A stretch of 64,000 nt of DNA from Podarcis raffonei (Eukaryota; Chordata; Lepidosauria; Squamata; Lacertidae): the NCBI RefSeq assembly GCF_027172205.1, contig NC_070614.1, positions 37,330,001 to 37,394,000 of the forward strand, read 5' to 3'. Position numbers and translations under genes: made by a program. Shown in pieces: positions 54,728-64,000 of the stretch. The notes under the pieces were generated by a model that ran no database searches, was not told the DNA's origin, and saw nothing but the letters and a program-made list of their open reading frames with translations. How positions within the stretch are numbered: the stretch's first letter is position 1; each line of letters begins with the position of its first letter.

Positions 54728-55071
54728 CTGTTGAGATGAGAAATAGCTTCGACTGAAACGGAGTCTACTGATAGATAAAATTAATAAGATACAAGTTCAG
54801 CTGCTCTCCTCCACAGTACGGATAACAAAGATGGAGAAGAGGCCAGAATGTTGCATAAAATCCTCACAAATTATGGTTTGAACCTATTTAATGTGGTGCA
54901 TATGAAGCGAAGGAAAGACTGTGCAAAAGAGGAGGGGAAGAAAACGCAGACAGAGGGTCTTTCCTGCTTCCACTGATATGATTATCAGCAGCAGAGCTGA
55001 AGGACATGTGTTGATGACAAAATGGGAATGCTGATTCAACCTTGTATACAAGTTTCCAACCCAACTGTATA

Positions 55072-55425
55072 AAAGGTATAGGGACCCCTGACCATTAGGT
55101 CCAGTCGTGGCCGACTCTGGGGTTGCGGTGCTCATCTCGCTTTATTGGCCGAGGGAGCCGGGATACAGCTTCCGGGTCATGTGGCCAGCATGACTAAGCC
55201 GCTGCTGGTGAACCAGAGCAGCGCATGGAAACGCCGTTTACCTTCCCACCGGAGCGGTACCTATTTATCTAATTGCACTTTGACGTGCTTTTGAACTGCT
55301 AGGTTGGCAGGAGCAGGGACCGAGCAACAGGAGCTCACCCTGTCGCGAGGATTCGAACCGCCGACCTACTGATTGGCAAGTCCTAGGCTCTGTGGTTTAA
55401 CCCGCAGCGCCACCCGCATCCCTCT
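55072..55425 (-). mobile_element. Sauria-type SINE in an SRCR intron
   Basis: A full-length copy in the same strand sense as the gene, with perfect 14 bp duplications AACCCAACTGTATA at 55058-55071 and 55426-55439. The head ends CGCCACCCGCATCCC. Confidence 0.92.
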
Positions 55426-55444
55426 AACCCAACTGTATAGCTCC

Positions 55445-55555
55445 TATTAATTAATTTATATATTAAATTTGCATACCACCCTTCATCTGTAGATCTCAGA
55501 GCAGTTCACAATATAACAATACAAGATTAAAAACACGATAAGGATATTTCTTAAT
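55445..55555 (-). mobile_element. CR1/L2-like LINE tail
   Basis: 'gcataccacccttcatctgt', AGATCTCAGAGCAGTTCACA, then an A-rich end. The form is that of a truncated CR1-group LINE 3' end on the minus strand. Confidence 0.55.
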
Positions 55556-55567
55556 TGTAATTTTTAC

Positions 55568-55873
55568 CTGAGCATACAACACCAGCATCTTCTTCATGCA
55601 CACAGTTATGTTCTCCCCAAGGCTGTAGGTGGCAGTGGCGGAGTGTAGCTTCTGTCCCCTTGCATCTGACCTCATCCAGCAAGATGGGGCCATTGCCTCT
55701 CCCAAAGTGAGCTGCTTCTTTGATCGACAAGGCTTCCCCACATCCAAGTTGCCTGCACACGACTTGGGCGCTGCTCAGATTCCAACCATCATCACACACA
55801 GTCCCCCACTGCCCGGCGTTGAACACCTCAACTCTTCCAGAGCAAGGGCTTGTACCATTCACCAATCTGATAT
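55568..55873 (-). CDS. SRCR domain exon (exon c)
   Basis: A 306-base exon: DIRLVNGTSPCSGRVEVF, GQWGTVCDDGWNLSSAQ, VVCRQLGCGEALSIKE, RCKGTEATLRHCHLQPWGE, HNCVHEEDAGVVCSG. Eight cysteines. Acceptor CCTACAG before 55873, donor GGTAAA after 55568, phase 1 both sides. The WGTVCDDGW and QPWGEHNC forms are close to the SRCR consensus. A likely N-glycosylation site lies in NLSS. Confidence 0.93.
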
Positions 55874-55879
55874 CTGTAG

Positions 55880-56634
55880 GGTTTAAAATGGTTAGAGTCC
55901 ATTTTGTGCCTCCACCTCCCAATTCCTCATTTTTTGTAGCTTCCATGGGAAATGTTAAGGGTTCTAGGTTAGAGCATGGGTAGGGAATATTAGGCTCAGG
56001 GACCAAATGCAGCCCTCCAAACCTCTCCAGTCCTGCTTTGCACCCTCTTGGAGATTCTCTTTTCCTGAACTGGCAAGTGGTGGTGGGATAGTGCTCATCT
56101 GAGCCCCTTTCTCGGACCCTCCAAAACACTTCTCCTCTTTCCATTCTGCCAACCTAGCAGAACCTCTCTCTTGCCTTTGCAGCCTGGCTTACTGTTTGGA
56201 GGCTGCAGCTGCTCTCTTGCAAAGCAGAGAGCCTGTCCATCAAGAAGCAGCTGCAAACACAGCATGGAATTTGAGCAAGACTCTGTGGGTATGGAAAATA
56301 CGAGAAGGTGAGATGCCATAGAACAGGGAGAAGAAAAGCTGTGATGAAGCAAGGGGGGCTAAATGGAGAGGGGAAATGGGATGGTGGGAGGAGATGGGAA
56401 ATGGGATGGTGGGAGGAGAGGGAAAACAGAAGATGGAAAGTGGGTGTTGGGAGTGAGTGGGAGTGCAGTGGTGGGTGCACAGCGGAGGAGGAGGCGCCTG
56501 ACAAGCACAGGGTACTATCTATGGAGTCCAGATCTGCCATCACCTTTGGTCAGCTGAAGACCATTACTTTAAAATTTGAAGGGGTCCTATATTTCAGAAT
56601 GCAGGATTGAATATATTTCTCTTCTCCTTCCTTC

Positions 56635-56678
<44 letters not shown>

Positions 56679-56894
56679 CTTTAACTTGTTCTTCCCATTG
56701 CAGCAAGTGGTGGAAGCATCCCCAAAAGACCCCAGAGCCATTTCCCCCAAGAATACATCAGTGGAAAGATGCACTATCTGGAAGTCACATCCCTTGGAAG
56801 GGCGTGTCCTCTCTACTTGCAGAGCAACATGCTGAAAAAAACACCATCTCTGAGAGAACATGACTTTCAGATACACCTGCTTTCCACAGAAGTA
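55880..56894 (-). other. Intron sequence upstream of SRCR exon c
   Basis: Purine-rich patch at 56360-56480 with two near-copies of GAAATGGGATGGTGGGAGGA, and a (CA)n at 56639-56678. The segment 55970-56300 may be an old hAT-like element, but I could not find both ends. Confidence 0.45.
56639..56678. repeat. (CA)n microsatellite
   Basis: About 20 uninterrupted CA units. Confidence 0.97.
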
Positions 56895-57135
56895 CAGTGG
56901 TACCTCGTGCTAAGAACTTAATTAGTTCTGGAGGTCTGTTCTTAACCTGAAACTGTTCTTAACCTGAAGACCACTTTAGCTAATGGGGCCTCCTGCTGCC
57001 GCTGTGCCACCGCTGCACAATTTCTGTTCTCATCCTGAAGCAAAGTTCTTAACCCAAGGTACTTTTTCTGGGTTAATGGAGTCTGTAACCTGAAGCGTAT
57101 GTAACCAGAAGAGTATGTAACCCAAGGTTCCACTG
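56895..57135 (-). mobile_element. Tigger/pogo-like MITE with TA duplication
   Basis: A 241 bp element. The ends CAGTGGTACCTCG and CAAGGTTCCACTG are inverted repeats, flanked by TA at 56893-56894 and 57136-57137. It is homologous in reverse to 15233-15473 (for example 'gctaatggggcctcctgctg'). Confidence 0.85.
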
Positions 57136-57139
57136 TATT

Positions 57140-57690
57140 ATGAGGGAATATGGTCCTGGACCAGTGTGCCAATGCAACTAACCACAATGGCAAAGCATTT
57201 TCAAGAAAACAATGAGGAAAAATAAGCTTTTAATATCCTGAATTTCAAAATTGAAGTCTTCCTCAAAATGTTTAAATAGATTTCTGTTGGCCTAATTGGC
57301 AGAGCAAACCTGCCTACTTTCATGGCAAAAGAATAGGGCTATGGAGATACGACACGCATTCTCCTGCACACAATCATCACCACTGGAAATGTGCCATTAT
57401 TCCTTTTTGCTGATGCAAAATCCGGTCAAATTAAGATAATGTTACTGAATATAAATGAGAATGTATGGTGGATGAGCACAAAAGAAGCTGATTCCCGAGA
57501 TGCTGCTGAAATAATGATGTTTCTGGAATGTTAGACTTGCAAGTTATTCAAACCTTGGCTATTGGATGAAATTAGTCAAGTGTCAGTTCAGTCACCACTT
57601 TTGAAACCAAAAAAGAAAAGGCAAGAATGTAGGGAAAGAGGAGAACAGGAGCCCAAAGGAAGAAGAATTGCTCTTACAGAGTTCACTTGC
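57140..57690. other. No gene seen
   Basis: Intron sequence without recognised features. A-rich toward the L1 fragment that follows. Confidence 0.4.
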
Positions 57691-57699
57691 TGTATTGGC

Positions 57700-58500
57700 A
57701 AATACTAGTAAAGAAAGATTTGGCAGTTACAGCCAATTTAAAGTTGTGCCTGGTTCTACAACATAAAATCTAGAAAGTGGTGTACAAAAAAAGGACTAAT
57801 ATCCCTCCCTTCCAATGAAAAACAAGCGGTCCTGATGTTTATAGATGCTGAAAAAGCATTTGATAATGTTTCATGGGATTTTATGAAAAAACTTCTTGAA
57901 GAGATGAACTTTGGGTGAGATTTAGGAAAGGGATTTAATCTATATATTCTGATCAAAAAGCCAAATTAATTGTGAACCAGGTGGTAACAGAGGAATGTAA
58001 AATACAGAAAGGAACAAATCAGGGATGTCCCCTATCACCGCTTTTATTTATTTTGGTTTTGGAAGTCCTGGCGAGAAATATCAGGGCAGATAATAACACT
58101 AAAGGAATTATGGTAGGGAAAAAGGAATATAAGCTTAAAGCATATGCAGATGACCTTGTAATTATGGTGGAAGATCCTAAAAATTCCCTTTTGAGGGTAT
58201 TAGAGAAAATACAGGAATTTGGGCAAGTGGCAGGATTTAAGCTGAATAAAAATAAAACAAAATTATTAGTAAAGAAATTAGCAAGAGAAGATAAAATAGA
58301 ATTATAACAAAATGTAGAAATATAGATCCATTAAAAAAATCACATATTTGGGGGTCTGGTTAACAACCAAAAATATAAATATTTTTAAAGACAATTATGA
58401 AAAAAATTGGAACAAAATAAAAAGGAACCTATAAATATGGGGAAGAAGGAATTTACCGTTATTAGGGAGGATAGCAGTAATTAAGATGAACGTATTGCCA
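57700..58500 (+). mobile_element. L1 LINE fragment (reverse transcriptase) in an SRCR intron
   Basis: Coding pieces in order: FIDAEKAFDNVSWDFMKKLL (57840-57900), then after a frame change GTNQGCPLSPLLFILVLEVL and KAYADDLVIMVEDP (57972-58307), then GRIAVIKMNVLPVS near 58470-58500. The YADD catalytic motif is kept, but stops and shifts break it. It is antisense to the SRCR gene and ends about 22 bases from the donor site of exon d. Confidence 0.85.
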
Positions 58501-58522
58501 GTTTCTCTCAGCCTAGAATTAC

Positions 58523-58825
58523 CTGAGCACACAACACTGGCATCTTCTCCATGACTACAATTATGTGTTTCCCAGTGTAGGTCACAGTCCTTAAATTTGT
58601 ATTCCATCCCCCGACACTTGGCTCCAGCCAAGCAGGTGGCACCACATCCTCTTCCAAAGGGAGCTCCTCTTGGGAGAAACAAGGCTTCCCCACAGACATG
58701 TTCCCTGCACACAGCCTGGGCGCTGTTTAGATCCCAGCCATCATCACACACCGTCAGCCATTGCTGGTTGTGGAGCACCTCCACTCTCCCAGAGCAGCGG
58801 TTTGTACCATTCACTAATCTGATCC
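58523..58825 (-). CDS. SRCR domain exon (exon d), extra cysteines
   Basis: A 303-base exon: GIRLVNGTNRCSGRVEV, NQQWLTVCDDGWDLNSAQ, AVCREHVCGEALFLPRG, RGCGATCLAGAKCRG, KDCDLHWETHNCSHGED, VVCSG. It has ten cysteines rather than eight; the two extra lie in GCGATC, three residues apart, which would allow an additional disulphide. The usual ELGC is HVC here. Splice signals are intact (acceptor CTCTGCAG, donor GGTAAT) and the phase is 1 on both sides. Confidence 0.9.
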
Positions 58826-59295
58826 CTGCAGAGATTGAAAAAGGCTTTTTAACTTTTCAGTTCTGGTTTTTGTTTTTCTCAACAATACAATCAATGAATA
58901 AAACCAATAAAAAAAGAAGAACAATCAGCAATGCATCATAGCAATTTGTAGTGCCATAGTGTACTGTTGTGGGAAATATAGTCAGAACAAAAGTGAAGTG
59001 GAGAAAAGGGGATTGATTGGTGGAGGAGGGAGGGAACAAAAGAGTTCGGATATGTTCCAGCAGAGCCCACTCAGAATAAATGTATTAATTTATTCATTTG
59101 CTATCTTGCTAGGTTAGGCTCCAGCGGCTCTTCATAACTGCAGTCCTGCTACTGATCGGCACAGGAGTTTTGACCTGGAAGTACCGACCTGCTGCAGCAG
59201 GATTAATTAAATATATCAAGGGGTACCTACAGGATGGTCTTGCTGGTTATCTTTGGCCTTGCCTGTTTATTTAAGACAGGTAAAGATCCTACCTA

Positions 59296-59963
59296 AAGAA
59301 GATATGGCCACTAGGCCCATCCCCTCCTGGCAAATAGAAGGGGAAGAAATGGAGGCAGTGATAGATTTTACTTTCTTGGGCTCCATGATCATTGCAGATG
59401 GTGACAGCAGCCATGAAATTAAAAGACGCCTACTTCTTGGAAGAAAAGCAATGACAAACCTAGACAGCTTCTTAAAAAGCAGAGACATCACCTTGCCAAC
59501 AAAGGTCCGTATAGTTAAAGCTATGGTTTTCCCAGTAGTGATGTATGGAAGTGAGAGCTGGACCATAAAGAAGGCTGATCACCGAAGAATTGATGCTTTT
59601 GAATTATGGTGCTGGAGGAGACTCTTGAGAGTCCCGTGGACTGCAAGAAGATCAAACGCATCCATTCTTAAGGAAATCAGCCCTGAGTGCTCACTGGAAG
59701 GACAGATCCTGAAGCTGAGGCTCCAATACTTTGGCCACCTCATGAGAAGAGAAGACTCCCTGGAAAAGACCCTGATGTTGGGAAAGATGGAGGGCACAAG
59801 GAGAAGGGGACAACAGAGGACGAGATGGTTGGACAGTGTTCTCGAAGCCACAAACCTGAGTCTGACCAAACTGCGGGAGGCAGTGGAAGACAGGAGTGGC
59901 TAGCGTGCTCTGGTCCATGGGGTCACGAAGAGTCGGACACGACTAAACAACTAAACAACAACA
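59296..59963 (+). mobile_element. 5'-truncated BovB LINE
   Basis: A 668 bp copy carrying the C-terminal coding region (IPSWQIEGEEMEAVIDFTF, WRRLLRVPWTARRS) and the typical end 'gaagagtcggacacgactaa'. Perfect 14 bp duplications AAAGATCCTACCTA at 59282-59295 and 59964-59977. About 94-95 percent similar by eye to the matching part of the copy at 30158-34024. Confidence 0.93.
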
Positions 59964-59999
59964 AAAGATCCTACCTAGAATGAGCTGCATTTCCATGAC

Positions 60000-60250
60000 C
60001 ATTCATTTATTCATTCATTCATTCATTTCATAAAATTTATAGTGTACAAAACTTCAAAGTGGTTTACAAAGAGATAAAACTATAAAATCAGGAAAAAATT
60101 GAAACACATCAAAAACCTACAAAACCTAAGAGACTCAAACAGATTAAAATTCACACCAGCATTTCTAAGCACCTAGGTAGGTTTGTCTGAACAAAAGTGT
60201 TTTTAACAGGCACTGGAAAGAGAACAGTGAAGGCGCCAATTGGATTTCAA
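60000..60250 (-). mobile_element. CR1/L2-like LINE 3' part
   Basis: A (TTCA)n run at 60003-60028, then 'acttcaaagtggtttacaaa' and 'gtgtttttaacaggcactgg', the layout of a LINE tail on the minus strand. Confidence 0.5.
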
Positions 60251-60389
60251 TAGGCAGGGAGACACTGCCACACTAAACAATTGAGTACTTACAGATGCAG
60301 AATGGGTATTATGTGGCACCTGTAGTAGTGCCAATTCTGCCAACTGAAGTGGTCAAGAGGGCACATGTTAGGCGATATCACCTCACCCT

Positions 60390-60640
60390 TTACATGCCCA
60401 CCCAATCACTGCACTCTCTGGGAGAAGGTCTCCTGCAGACAGCATCTGATCAGGAGGTCCATAAGAACAAAGCCTTCAGCCTGGTGAAACCCACCCTTTG
60501 GAACTTCCTCCTGTGACGTATCAGACAGGCGCCATCTCTATTGCCTATTTGGTACCTATTAAAGTCTTTCTTTTTTCAACATTTAAAGTTTTTCTTTTTT
60601 CAACATTAAAGCATTAAATCCTGTATTGCATTTGAAATTT
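60390..60640 (+). mobile_element. LINE C-terminal relic (L2/CR1 group)
   Basis: Reads LHSLGEGLLQTASDQEVH, KNKAFSLVKPTLWNFLL, a decayed match to the C-terminus NRAFSVVxPxLWNxLP of L2/CR1 polymerases. No clear boundaries. Confidence 0.4.
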
Positions 60641-60793
60641 TTTTATATACTGAATTGCTTTATTAATTGAATATATTATAATTGTTTTATACATAAACAT
60701 TTTCATTGTTTTGATTGCTGTAATGATTTGAGACATTTCATAGGAAGCGAGTTTTAAATAGAATAAAAAAACAAACGAGGAAATTAATATTAC

Positions 60794-61093
60794 CTGAGCA
60801 TTCAAAACGTGCATAGGAAGGCCGGCACATTCTTCTAGGAACATATCTTCCTTGGCAGTAGTTGAGAGAAGCTTCTGTTCCCTCACAGGTGAACTTATTT
60901 TCTGGCACAAAACTTGGTCTATATTCACCAGCTACTGATGCTGCTGACAGGATGGGTCCACAGCCAAGTTGCCGGCACATGACTTGGACACTGTTCCAGT
61001 CCAAATCGTCATCACATGGGGTGAACCAATCCCTGTTGTAGAGCAGCTCAAATCTCCCAGAGGAAATATTTGAATCACCCATCAATCTGATCT
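60794..61093 (-). CDS. SRCR domain exon (exon e), divergent
   Basis: A 300-base exon: EIRLMGDSNISSGRFELLYN, DWFTPCDDDLDWNSVQ, MCRQLGCGPILSA, TCEGTEASLNYCQG, MCRPSYARFECSG. The first cysteine of the usual SPCSGR is replaced (NISSGR), leaving seven cysteines and presumably its partner unpaired. The sequence between the third and fifth cysteines is also unlike its siblings. Acceptor CCAACAG and donor GGTAAT are intact, phase 1, and the frame is open. It may be a functionally divergent domain or an early stage of decay. Confidence 0.85.
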
Positions 61094-61109
61094 CTGTTGG
61101 GTGTGAAAA

Positions 61110-62772
61110 AAGACAGATTTATATCTCCACCTCTCACATTCCTCATCCTTCCTTTTTATTGCCCCTAATTATCAGAGCTCATCGAAACAGAATCTATTGA
61201 AGTGTTTTGTTTATTGGAAGTCATGCCTGAAACTGGGCACTTCTTCGACAATGATAGATATTTGCCTGTTGATTCTCACTAGGGGGGCATCATTTTCATT
61301 TTAAAAATATCCTTGTACTAAGCTAAATATTCATTTTGACACCCCCCCACCCCCCCAATTTCCAGAATTTTGATATAAACTGTGTGGAAATAACAATATT
61401 ATATAATTAAAGCTTTTGTTTTTTGAATTGCCTGGAAGAAGATAAAAGATTCTCCAATTGCTGATTTTAGAAAGAAGCAGGATCTCGTTAACCGCTGGAG
61501 AGACTTCAAAAAACTTTGGACGGGTTCCTAGAATTTTGAGATGTGACACACTTTTTAATTTGGAAATCCGCCATGAGGGAATAAGACTGAGCTGCAGAGT
61601 TATAAATGGTCATAGGGGGAGGTGAGCTCTTAATATGTCATTATATCTGTATTTCAAGTCCGATTTGGTAAATCTCCCCTGGAAAGGCTAATGTTTGATG
61701 CAACCAGTCTGGGAAAATTAATGAGCAAAGGCCGAGATTTGATTTCATTGGAACTGGGAGAAGATGGCGTCTGCCAGCAGCGAAATGACTTTTGGATTGA
61801 TTCGGCACAAACACCAGCGTGTGAGGAGATACTGCAACAATAGAGAAGATTCATACATATAAAATCCACACAGAAACACATCATTGCTTATTTCAACTCG
61901 CTTGTGGAAACAACTCAGAGGCCATGAAAGAAGGAAGGTTAACAACAGGAAGATATAAAGGAACTATTGGAAAGACTATTCAAGGCAGCAGAGATATGAG
62001 ACGATCAGAGCCCCCCCCCCCGAACTTGAAGCATGGGAAGTCCCAACAATATATATATATAATTTAGGCAGAATATTTGGACTATTTGATATGTATTTGT
62101 ATAATTTAGAACATTCAATGTGATTTTATTGGATTGTTAAAATGGAAAACTTAAAAAAAATGATTCTCCCTCCCCCCCCCGAATTTTGGAGGGAAGGGCA
62201 GTAGTTTCCTCCTTGCTATGGCTATCAACATCATTTGGATATATTCCAAATTTCAGCACAGCAGAGGAATTTCTACCCCCTCCTTGTTTCTTCACTAGTT
62301 TTTACTATTGTAGCAGTAAGTGTGGCGAGACTCCCAGAGCACCCCAGAGTCCCTGGAAGGGCACTCCTTCCCCTTGTACACCCTCCTCCAGAAGAGTTGT
62401 GGGCAGAAATAGCCACTGAATATGTAAAATGTCCATAGTAATTAGATTTTCTGGATATTAAAATAGCTAGTTATTTCAAATTCAGACATTGCATTAAACT
62501 GGTATGGTGTCCTTTCAGCTCCCCACCCCCCACCCCAACTAAAAGTGAACAGAAAGGACAAAAATGATGCAGGAGGCAGAACAAAGCCTAGAAGAAACAC
62601 TGCAGGAATGTTGTGAATTGTGTTCTAGATGAGACCCAGAAAAGAGTATGCAACAAGAAGAGGAAGGCTCACCCTCTGCCCCTTCAGAGGATGATCAGAG
62701 CTCAAGAGAAGCCAACTTTTGGCATAACAGTCATGATTCAAATTTCAGCTAGTGTCTAAGCATTTATGTTAC
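61110..62772 (-). other. Intron between SRCR exons f and e
   Basis: Contains L1-like sequence at about 61450-62160 (A-rich end 'ttggattgttaaaatggaaa' then A8) and G/C homopolymer runs near 61343, 62012 and 62171. No exon was recognised. Confidence 0.5.
61450..62160 (+). mobile_element. Probable L1-like LINE fragment
   Basis: The end 'gttaaaatggaaaacttaaa' plus a short A-run looks like a squamate L1 3' end. The upstream part has no clear coding match, so the family is uncertain. Confidence 0.35.
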
Positions 62773-63087
62773 CTGAGCACACAACGGCAGCACCTTCTCC
62801 ATGGCTGCAGTCTTTCGTTTGCCAGTTGTTTGGGGTGCACTCCTTGAACGTAGCTTCTGTTCCCTGACAATGGACACCAGTCAACCAGGCAGGACCATGT
62901 CCTCTTCCAAAATGAGCTCCTCTTGGGACTGACAAGGGAGGGCTACAGCCAATTTCTCGACAGACAACATTGGCACTGTTCAGATCCCATCCCTCATCAC
63001 ACACGGTCAACCACTGCTGGTTGTGGAGCACCTCGACTCTTCCGGAGCAGGGACTTGTTCCATTCACCAATCTGATGGTTTGGAGAT
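62773..63087 (-). CDS. SRCR domain exon (exon f)
   Basis: A 315-base exon: DLQTIRLVNGTSPCSGRVEV, NQQWLTVCDEGWDLNSAN, VVCREIGCSPPLSVPRG, HCQGTEATFKECTPNN, KDCSHGEGAAVVCSG. Eight cysteines, group B. Acceptor TTTACAG before 63087 and donor GGTAAC after 62773, phase 1 at both ends. It is the most 5' intact exon in the window; upstream exons, including any signal peptide, lie beyond the right edge or past the relic at 63456. Confidence 0.92.
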
Positions 63088-63109
63088 CTGTAAAGATTAA
63101 AGGAAATTT

Positions 63110-63440
63110 TGTTTCTCCACCTTCCAGTTCCTCATTCTTCCTGGCTTCCATTTAGGCTGAGGCACAACAAGTGGGCAGGTGGCCATGCTGGCATTTCTCA
63201 TAAGACTGCAGTTTACCAGATAATTCAAAATAATTTAATTGGGTTCACTTTAGGGCTGGAAGGAACAGACTCTGAAGCACCATTTCTCACAAAACATGAA
63301 GCATCATTCTTTATCCAAAGTCCCCCATCCACAACTATAATAACAATTTTAGATTTTTGTCTTAAGAATGATAAAAAGTAGCTCTTTTTGATACAATGTC
63401 ATATTAATCGGGTTTCTTGGTGTAGTCAGTTTCTATGGCT
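63110..63440. other. Intron or flank, no gene seen
   Basis: No recognised element. The segment just before exon f on the minus strand ('aatggaagccaggaag') resembles the same position before exon c ('catggaagctacaaaa'), so flanking intron was duplicated along with the exons. Confidence 0.45.
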
Positions 63441-63455
63441 ATTTTATGGTACCCT

Positions 63456-63530
63456 CTGAGCACATGACGCCGGCCTATTCTCCATTCCTGCAGTCATCTT
63501 CTCGGAATCCTTGGACACAACCTTCAAGAA
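63456..63530 (-). pseudogene. Decayed SRCR exon remnant
   Basis: The minus strand reads DDCRNGE, a stop (TAG), then AGVMCS and ends TGCTCAG, matching the CSHGEDAGVVCS/G end of the intact exons. The donor dinucleotide is AG instead of GT and the 5' two thirds of the exon are not recognisable. It is a lost seventh domain. Confidence 0.7.
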
Positions 63531-64000
63531 CTTGTTTGAGAGTACATCTCATATGAATGTGCCAGAGGCGACCAACTCCACTGGCAACTTGGATATATAA
63601 ATAAACCTTTTTTTGCCTTCCCCTTCCTCTTTCTTTTTATTGCAGTCTTGGTTATTTGAAATACAGGTCGAGGATAGAGATTTAACAGGAAATAAAGTTC
63701 CTCAAAAGGTGAGAGGCTTGGGCTTGGAAGAAGCTGAAAACTCATGTTTCATATGGGTATAATATTTGTGGGGGTTTGCCCCCCCCCCTTTGTGTGATTT
63801 TTATTCAGACTCTCCATTTTGGATTAGGCACATAGAAACGGCCAAAGAGAAAGTTCCATCCTCCCTTTCATTTCCCCTTTTATCCCCCCTAGTGGGACAA
63901 AGAACAATTCCAGCCCAAATGAGAAGAGGTTCCACCCAAGAACCAAAGCCCAAAATGGAAATTTCAGAAATGTATTCTGAATTAAGGAAAGATATAAAAG
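63531..64000. other. No gene seen
   Basis: Pyrimidine-rich stretch at 63608-63640 and a C-run at 63779-63789. Nothing recognisable to the window edge. Confidence 0.4.

Larger units (their letters stand above)
54740..55567 (-). other. Intron between SRCR exons c and b, with repeats
   Basis: Contains a Sauria-type SINE (55072-55425) and a LINE tail (55445-55555). No exon was recognised. Confidence 0.6.
58830..60793 (-). other. Intron between SRCR exons e and d, with LINEs
   Basis: Contains the truncated BovB at 59296-59963, a LINE tail at 60000-60250 and a decayed LINE C-terminus near 60390-60640. The remainder shows nothing recognisable. Confidence 0.6.

Overview
The window looks like nuclear DNA of a squamate reptile, probably a lizard. 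The evidence is the repeat content: many copies of a ~355 bp tRNA-derived SINE of the Sauria type, BovB (RTE) and L1 LINEs, L2/CR1-type LINE tails that end in (TAA)n, hAT and Tigger-like MITEs, and intron-containing vertebrate genes. A lacertid-like lizard is my guess, but the sequence does not prove it.

Layout. Bases 1-20,250 hold no gene I can support. They are a mosaic of SINEs, LINE tails, MITEs and two long fold-back structures (1731-1959 and 10166-10309). Bases ~20,290-48,000 are a locally duplicated block carrying three intact alpha-1,2-fucosyltransferase genes of the FUT1/FUT2 type (GT11): copy A (+, 21726-22856), copy B (-, 28186-29316) and copy C (+, 45488-46669). Each has one coding exon, preceded by a shared acceptor-like site. 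About 1 kb further upstream (4.9 kb in B) lies a shared module that looks like a promoter plus a 5' untranslated exon. Extra copies of that module, without a gene, are scattered at 38-44 kb, and a relic FUT 3' end lies at 47.9 kb.

Copy B's upstream region has been invaded by a BovB LINE, itself invaded by an L1, and by an LTR-less fossil fragment of a Ty3/Gypsy chromovirus. A solo LTR sits in the region upstream of copy C. Because the units are paralogous, copies without each insertion serve as empty sites, so insertion boundaries and order can be read directly.

Bases ~48,000-52,600 are again repeats: L1 relics, a hAT MITE, an L2-type LINE and a tRNA-Ala SINE. From 52,724 to the right edge lies part of a minus-strand gene with six intact exons, each encoding one scavenger-receptor cysteine-rich (SRCR, group B) domain with symmetrical phase-1 introns. 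A decayed seventh exon lies at 63,456. Both ends of this gene are outside the window. It resembles DMBT1/CD163-type multi-SRCR proteins.

Function. The FUT enzymes should act in the Golgi lumen, adding alpha-1,2-fucose to galactose (H antigen type structures). The SRCR protein should be secreted or at the cell surface. Nothing in the sequence links the two loci functionally.
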